A DNA stretch of 10,335 bases from a bacterium (lineage in GTDB: Bacteria; Patescibacteria; Paceibacteria; UBA9973): the NCBI GenBank assembly GCA_021813235.1, contig JAKALG010000021.1, forward strand, positions 1 to 10,335. Reading direction: 5' to 3'. The notes beneath the pieces are model-generated. The model was not told where the DNA came from. It did not search any database and saw only the letters and a program-made list of their open reading frames with translations. Below are positions 7,179 through 10,335 of the stretch, one piece after another. The stretch's first letter is position 1, and every line of letters begins with the position of its first letter. A program made the translations under genes and the position numbers.

Positions 7179-7187
7179 TGTGGATAA
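7179..7187 (-). promoter_or_regulatory. Isolated consensus DnaA box
   Basis: TGTGGATAA on the + strand is the exact complement of the consensus TTATCCACA. It is the only perfect consensus 9-mer I found in the window and lies about 5.6 kb from the origin candidate, in the promoter spacer between the acidic gene and the methyltransferase gene. A single box can occur by chance, so function is uncertain. Confidence 0.35.
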
Positions 7188-7327
7188 CCCCGAACTAGAA
7201 CAAGTTCAGTTTAAGTTGTTTGTTTGGTAGTCAATACTGATTATCCCTTAATTATATAAGTTATTTTTAGAAATTGTTATTATAACACAAAATTCATATT
7301 TGTGGAGTATTCACGGGATTTGCTATT

Positions 7328-7341
7328 TGCTATACTATAGC
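7328..7341 (+). promoter_or_regulatory. Extended -10 of the methyltransferase gene inside a perfect palindrome
   Basis: TGC-TATACT (hexamer 7331-7336) is an extended -10 element ending 6 bases before the ATG, placing the predicted transcript start on the ATG itself. It is embedded in a perfect inverted repeat, GCTATA-C-TATAGC (7329-7341). A protein bound there would block the promoter, so this is a candidate operator for the restriction-modification genes. Just upstream TGCTAT is repeated directly (7321-7326 and 7328-7333). No controller (C) gene is visible in the cassette, so the methyltransferase or an outside regulator would have to be the binder. Confidence 0.45.
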
Positions 7342-7342
7342 T

Positions 7343-8017
7343 ATGTATCGGGTTGATAGAAATAATTTTTATAAAAATGAAAAAAAAGCTACTGTTTTTA
7401 CTCCCGACCATGTAAGTGAATTTCTTTACGAAATACTTCATACTCACATTAAAAAAAATAGTGGAATAATTATTGATCCTTGTGTTGGACACGGCTCTCT
7501 TTTGAAGCCGTGGAAAGAAAACGGCTATGAAGTAAAAGGAATTGATATTGAAAAACAAGGTTTTCCAAATACAATAGTCAAGAATTATCTTGAAGTCCAA
7601 AAGGGTGAAATAAAAGAAAAGGTTTCATTGGTGATAATGAATCCACCATTCAACATAGATAGTAAAACAAAGAAGTATATACAAGAGCATTATGGTGGTC
7701 GCCCCTTGCTTCCTGAAGTATGGTTCGCAAAAGCAATAGAATTATGGGGTAGTGAAATTCCTATTGTCATGTTTACTCCATACGGTTTTCGTCTTAATCA
7801 AACAGAAAATAGTAAACGCTGGATGAAATTTGTGAATGAAGAATACCCAGAAATTACTGGTATTGTATCTCTTCCGAAAGATGTTTTTCCAAATGTGTTG
7901 TTTCATAGTGAAGTTTTAATCTTTAATATTAAAGGAATGAATGGTCATTATTTCGTAAAAAATAGTCATGAACAAAAGCGACTCTTTGCGCAAAAGAAAA
8001 GCACAACATTTGCCTAA
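7343..8017 (+). CDS. DNA adenine-N6 methyltransferase of a type II restriction-modification system
   Basis: The enzyme should transfer a methyl group from S-adenosylmethionine to adenine in the target of the paired endonuclease, protecting the host chromosome. The 224-residue product has a motif X-like FTPDHV (19-24), the SAM-binding motif I DPCVGHGSLL (45-54), an acidic residue after the second strand (GIDIE, Asp68), and catalytic motif IV NPPF (100-103), followed by a LPKDVFPNVLFHSEVLIF segment (177-194) of the sort found in HsdM-like N6-adenine enzymes. The motif order X-I-IV fits the gamma group. It is small, with little room for a large target-recognition domain, and does not resemble what I recall of the EcoRI methylase. 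Its last 50 bases overlap the endonuclease gene in another frame. There is no Shine-Dalgarno; a -10 element abuts the start. Target specificity is inferred only from the partner. Confidence 0.85.
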   Translation: MYRVDRNNFYKNEKKATVFTPDHVSEFLYEILHTHIKKNSGIIIDPCVGHGSLLKPWKENGYEVKGIDIEKQGFPNTIVKNYLEVQKGEIKEKVSLVIMNPPFNIDSKTKKYIQEHYGGRPLLPEVWFAKAIELWGSEIPIVMFTPYGFRLNQTENSKRWMKFVNEEYPEITGIVSLPKDVFPNVLFHSEVLIFNIKGMNGHYFVKNSHEQKRLFAQKKSTTFA

Positions 8018-8660
8018 AAATACTCTTTCTAAAAATGACGACAAAACAGTAGCTGTCGTTATGGAAACTGTGATTGAACACTTAAATGTTCGTTTTAAGC
8101 TTGCGGAGCTCGGATATTATCTTGAGTATGTTAAACAAATTAAATTGTCTGAGTTGATAGGTATTATAAAAAGTTATGACAAGAGAACAGAATTTGCCAC
8201 ACTTACTAATGAAGATGCATATATCCAGCCAGATGGCGGTGTGTTGGTTTTGAGAAAGAAAGATGATGAAAACTATAAAAGAATTGCCCTTGCTGTTGAA
8301 ATGAAACATCAAGGCACGAATGATAAACGGGTAGCGGAAGGTAAAAAGAAACAGGCACAAGGAAATGCTATTGAACGGCTAGGCAAAAACCTTATAGGAA
8401 TACGAGCTACTTTACAATATGAAAAAGTAACACCTTTTGTCTGTTTTGGTTGGGGAATAGATTTTGCAGAAGGTTCTGGAATAAGAAACAGGGTAATAAC
8501 CATGAACGAGTTTTATCCATTAAATAGAGTTTTTGTTCATAAAAGAGAAAATTATGCCCCTGTTTCAATGTATTTTAGAGAAAAAGAGTGGCAGGAAAAT
8601 GAACTTTTTGACGTTATGAAAGAAATAGCGGAAGCAAGTATTACAACTTATATTTATTAA
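7968..8660 (+). CDS. EcoRI-family type II restriction endonuclease
   Basis: The product should cut unmodified DNA at a site with an AATT core. The 230-residue protein carries the EcoRI-type PD-(D/E)xK site: QPDGG (87-91, Asp89), then VEMKHQG (110-116, Glu111 and Lys113), matching EcoRI's PDGG/AEAKHQG with Asp91, Glu111 and Lys113. It also has GNAIER (132-137), the EcoRI segment whose Asn, Ala and Arg read the central AATT. The C-terminal EWQENELFDVMKEIAEAS resembles the EcoRI end. From memory of family sequences, the match is closer to EcoRI (GAATTC) than to MunI (CAATTG, GNAHER), so GAATTC is the leading guess. It is shorter than EcoRI (277 residues). The ATG at 7968 lies inside the methyltransferase gene; it gives an N-terminal helix comparable to EcoRI's, whereas the next ATG (8061) would trim it. 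No Shine-Dalgarno precedes it, so translation may depend on coupling. Confidence 0.88.
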   Translation: MNKSDSLRKRKAQHLPKNTLSKNDDKTVAVVMETVIEHLNVRFKLAELGYYLEYVKQIKLSELIGIIKSYDKRTEFATLTNEDAYIQPDGGVLVLRKKDDENYKRIALAVEMKHQGTNDKRVAEGKKKQAQGNAIERLGKNLIGIRATLQYEKVTPFVCFGWGIDFAEGSGIRNRVITMNEFYPLNRVFVHKRENYAPVSMYFREKEWQENELFDVMKEIAEASITTYIY

Positions 8661-8687
8661 TTAAAAGAAAAATAGGTTTGAACAATC

Positions 8688-9167
8688 TTAAGTTCTTATA
8701 TGAGCAAAGGCTGTTAGGGCGACAGCAATAGCGTCTAATTCATCATCAGATTTTTTATTGTTATCAATATTTACTAATATTTTCACCATTTTCATCACTT
8801 GTTCTTTGTTTGCTTTCCCATAACCAGTCGTGGCTATCTTTATTTGTGGAGGAGAAGCTTCAAAAATTTTTAAATTTAAAAGTGAAGCTTCGTAAATCAC
8901 AACTCCGCGTACTTCTGCCACATGCATCACTGTTTTTTGATTGGTATTTAAAAACAAAGTTTCAATAGATAAAATTTCTGGTTTAAATTTTTTTATTATT
9001 TTTTTTATTTCTTTTCCTATCAAATTTAATCGTTCAGAAAATTCTATTTTAGAAGAAGTATGAAAACATTCCGAAAATAATACTTTCTCTTTTTTATCAC
9101 CTTTATTTTTTTCTAGTATCGCGACCCCGAGTCTTTCAAATCCAGGATCTATGCCTAAAATTATCAT
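8688..9167 (-). CDS. ruvC: Crossover junction endodeoxyribonuclease RuvC
   Basis: RuvC is the dimeric nuclease that resolves Holliday junctions with RuvAB. The 159-residue product has normal length and all four acidic catalytic positions of the RNase H-like fold: Asp7 in GIDPG (5-9), Glu69 in LSIETLF (67-72), and Asp142 and Asp145 in the DDELDAIAVALTA segment near the C-terminus. It is the last gene of the minus-strand ruvB-yebC-ruvC operon, its ATG three bases after the yebC stop. It converges with the endonuclease gene across 27 bases in which only a weak hairpin (GAAC/GTTC) is visible. There is no Shine-Dalgarno, so translation is probably coupled. Confidence 0.96.
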   Translation of the reverse strand: MIILGIDPGFERLGVAILEKNKGDKKEKVLFSECFHTSSKIEFSERLNLIGKEIKKIIKKFKPEILSIETLFLNTNQKTVMHVAEVRGVVIYEASLLNLKIFEASPPQIKIATTGYGKANKEQVMKMVKILVNIDNNKKSDDELDAIAVALTAFAHIRT

Positions 9168-9170
9168 ATT

Positions 9171-9707
9171 TTATTCTGCATTGGTAAAAATATCTTGCAC
9201 GTCATCTAGTTCTTCTAGTTCATCTACGAGAGTATCTAGTAATTCTAAATCTTGGTCAGAAACAGGGATAAACACATTAGGTTTCCAGATTATTCCTTCT
9301 GGCGTTTTTTCTTTATTAAAAGACCAGACGACAGAACCAATACTAGCAAGCTCAAAACCATTTTTTACCAGTATGTGTTTTATATCCTGTACTGTTCTGT
9401 TTTTGCTATCAGTTAAAGTTTCAATAATTATACCCACTCCTCCTGGTCCATAAGCCTCATACATTATATTGTCCATATGAGCTCCGGGTTCTGTAGCTTT
9501 TTTAATAGCTCTTTCTATCACATCACTTGGCATATTTACCTTTTTTGCTTTTTCAATGGCTGCTTTTAATCCAGGTGAATCTTTTCCTCCCGACAATTTT
9601 GCTTCCACAGAAATGAAACGTACGAGTTTAGAGAATATTTTGCTTTTTTTAGCATCAGTAATTGCTTTCTTGTGTTTTATTTGAGCCCATTTGTTGTGTC
9701 CGGACAT
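9171..9707 (-). CDS. yebC: YebC/PmpR/TACO1-family protein, internally shortened
   Basis: YebC-family proteins bind DNA or ribosomes; recent work links them to translation of difficult peptide stretches, and older work to transcriptional regulation. The start MSGHNKWAQIKHKKAITDAKKSKIF and the YEAYGPGGVGIIIETLTDSKNRT region (83-105) are diagnostic. The protein is 178 residues against roughly 240-250 for the family. The last part, about 142-178 (from KPNVFIPV to DDVQDIFTNAE), matches the end of full-length YebC, but about 55-60 residues between Phe130 and this tail are missing, i.e. most of one alpha-beta domain. The reading frame is uninterrupted, so this is a natural short form, not a frameshift. 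Start is 2 bases after the ruvB stop; ruvC follows 3 bases after its own stop. Confidence 0.93.
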   Translation of the reverse strand: MSGHNKWAQIKHKKAITDAKKSKIFSKLVRFISVEAKLSGGKDSPGLKAAIEKAKKVNMPSDVIERAIKKATEPGAHMDNIMYEAYGPGGVGIIIETLTDSKNRTVQDIKHILVKNGFELASIGSVVWSFNKEKTPEGIIWKPNVFIPVSDQDLELLDTLVDELEELDDVQDIFTNAE

Positions 9708-9709
9708 AA

Positions 9710-10335
9710 CTAAATTAATTTATTTTGTTTTTCTTTTTTATAATCAAATCCTAAATGCAAATATGCTTTTTCTGTTGCCACGCGTCCACGAGCAGTACGT
9801 TCCAAGAGTCCCAATTGAATTAAATATGGTTCAATCACTTCTTCTACCGTAGCTTCTTCTTCCGACATTGCCGCTCCTATTGTTTTGAGGCCTACTGGTC
9901 CACCATCAAATTTATCAATTAATATTTCTAGAAACTTTCTATCAGAAGAATTTAACCCGATATCGTCTATAGCTAGCATGTTTAATGCTTCTTTCACAGT
10001 TTTCTCATCTAAATTTTTCTTATGCACTTGTGCAAAATCTCGAGCTCTTTTCAAAAAGTAATTTGCAGTACGAGGAGTAAATCTACTCCTCTTGGCAATT
10101 TCTTTTAAAGCTCCTTCGTCTAGTTCTGTTTTTAATAATTTGCTAGACCTTTTTACAATTTCTGCAATTTCTTCGTTTGAATAAAATTCTAATCTGAAAA
10201 CTCCACCAGAAAATCGTGAACGAAGAGGGGAGGAAACGAGAGCGACGCGTGTTGTGGCTGCAATTAATGTGAAAGGTGGAAGATCAAGTTGGATAGTACG
10301 AGCAGAAGGACCTTTGCCGATGATTATATCTAGGA
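9710..10335 (-). CDS. ruvB: Holliday junction branch-migration helicase RuvB, C-terminal part
   Basis: RuvB is the AAA+ motor that drives Holliday-junction branch migration with RuvA. The frame is open to the window's right edge, so the N-terminus with Walker A and B lies outside; about 207 C-terminal residues are here. They begin LDIIIGKGPSARTIQLDLPP, then FTLIAATTRVALVSSPLRSRF, which contains the sensor 1 and arginine-finger region, FRLEFYSNEEIAEIV, the sensor 2 region FTPRTANYFLKRARDFAQV, and the winged-helix domain with DRKFLEILIDKFDGGPVGL and LLERTARGRVATEKAYLHLG. A TTG at 10054 is inside this domain and is not the start. It is the first gene in this window of the operon continuing to yebC and ruvC; ruvA is not between them. 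Confidence 0.96.
   Translation of the reverse strand, partial: LDIIIGKGPSARTIQLDLPPFTLIAATTRVALVSSPLRSRFSGGVFRLEFYSNEEIAEIVKRSSKLLKTELDEGALKEIAKRSRFTPRTANYFLKRARDFAQVHKKNLDEKTVKEALNMLAIDDIGLNSSDRKFLEILIDKFDGGPVGLKTIGAAMSEEEATVEEVIEPYLIQLGLLERTARGRVATEKAYLHLGFDYKKEKQNKLI

Larger units (their letters stand above)
7095..7342. other. 248-base intergenic spacer upstream of the restriction-modification genes
   Basis: No gene on either strand is convincing here. Besides the elements listed separately it contains a perfect DnaA-box 9-mer at 7179-7187 and a weak hairpin, GAACT-AGAACA-AGTTC, shortly after it (about 7191-7206). I see no tRNA, attachment-site repeat or insertion-sequence end. It is the promoter region for two divergent genes, the acidic gene (-) and the methyltransferase gene (+). 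Confidence 0.5.

Noticed and set aside
7191..7206. Hairpin GAACT-AGAACA-AGTTC as an attachment site or regulatory RNA
   Set aside because: The stem is only five base pairs, no matching copy was seen at the other end of the restriction-modification cassette, and there is no neighbouring integrase or tRNA.
7280..7600. A 106-residue minus-strand frame across the methyltransferase start
   Set aside because: It is antisense to the conserved methyltransferase motifs, has no family features, and overlaps the promoter.
7343..8660. A single fused methyltransferase-endonuclease broken by a frameshift
   Set aside because: The methyltransferase reaches a natural end after its last core strand, the endonuclease has its own ATG and an N-terminus comparable to EcoRI, and a 50-base overlap in another frame is a normal arrangement. 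Both parts are intact.
8661..8687. A terminator between the endonuclease gene and ruvC
   Set aside because: Only a 4-5 base-pair stem (GAAC/GTTC) with an 8-base loop and no T-run is visible; too weak to call.
9151..9453. A serine-rich frame on the + strand
   Set aside because: It is the antisense shadow of the acidic C-terminus of yebC; the serine run comes from GAA/GAT codons read backwards.
9710..10054. A short gene starting at the TTG at 10054
   Set aside because: The same frame stays open upstream to the window edge and encodes continuous RuvB sequence, so this is an internal codon.
60..10335. Reassigned TGA codon, as in some Candidate Phyla Radiation lineages
   Set aside because: All conserved genes are full length when TGA is treated as stop, so there is no sign of reassignment.
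1..10335. CRISPR array, insertion sequence, tRNA or rRNA genes
   Set aside because: No regularly spaced repeats, transposase motifs, or tRNA/rRNA signatures were seen on either strand.

Overview
The window looks like a chromosomal origin region from a small-genome, AT-rich bacterium, most likely a member of Patescibacteria (Candidate Phyla Radiation, probably a Parcubacteria-type lineage). This is inferred from very low GC, the absence of Shine-Dalgarno sequences, a DciA-like protein of only 85 residues, an internally shortened YebC, and tight gene packing. All complete genes end in TAA or TAG and stay open when TGA is read as stop, so TGA is not reassigned here. The lineage call is not proven by the sequence alone.

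Layout from left to right. Bases 60-2998 hold the replication genes dnaA, dnaN and a dciA-like gene, all on the + strand. The 235-base dnaA-dnaN gap is extremely AT-rich and carries tandem DnaA-box-like sites followed by five consecutive NTA triplets, so it is the best oriC candidate. Bases 2995-5514 (-) encode a bifunctional class A penicillin-binding protein, divergent from tyrS (5555-6925, +) across a 40-base double promoter. A strong bidirectional hairpin terminator (6931-6959) separates tyrS from a convergent 43-codon gene for an extremely acidic small protein (6963-7094, -). After a 248-base spacer comes a two-gene restriction-modification cassette (7343-8660, +): an N6-adenine-type methyltransferase whose 3' end overlaps by 50 bases an endonuclease with clear EcoRI-family catalytic and recognition motifs. 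The right end is a compact minus-strand operon, ruvB (cut by the window edge), yebC and ruvC, with gaps of 2 and 3 bases.

How the parts fit. Replication initiation (DnaA, sliding clamp, probable helicase loader) sits with the origin. Cell-wall synthesis, Tyr-tRNA charging and Holliday-junction processing are housekeeping. The restriction-modification pair is the only clearly accessory cargo, placed between housekeeping blocks.

A theme running through the window is promoter geometry. TATAAT-like -10 elements lie only 6-10 bases before the start codons of dnaA, dnaN, the penicillin-binding protein gene, tyrS, the methyltransferase gene and the small acidic gene, and no start is preceded by a good Shine-Dalgarno sequence. 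This predicts widespread leaderless or near-leaderless transcripts. The most interesting items are this pattern, the EcoRI-like system with a palindrome over its promoter, and the DnaA-trio-like origin.
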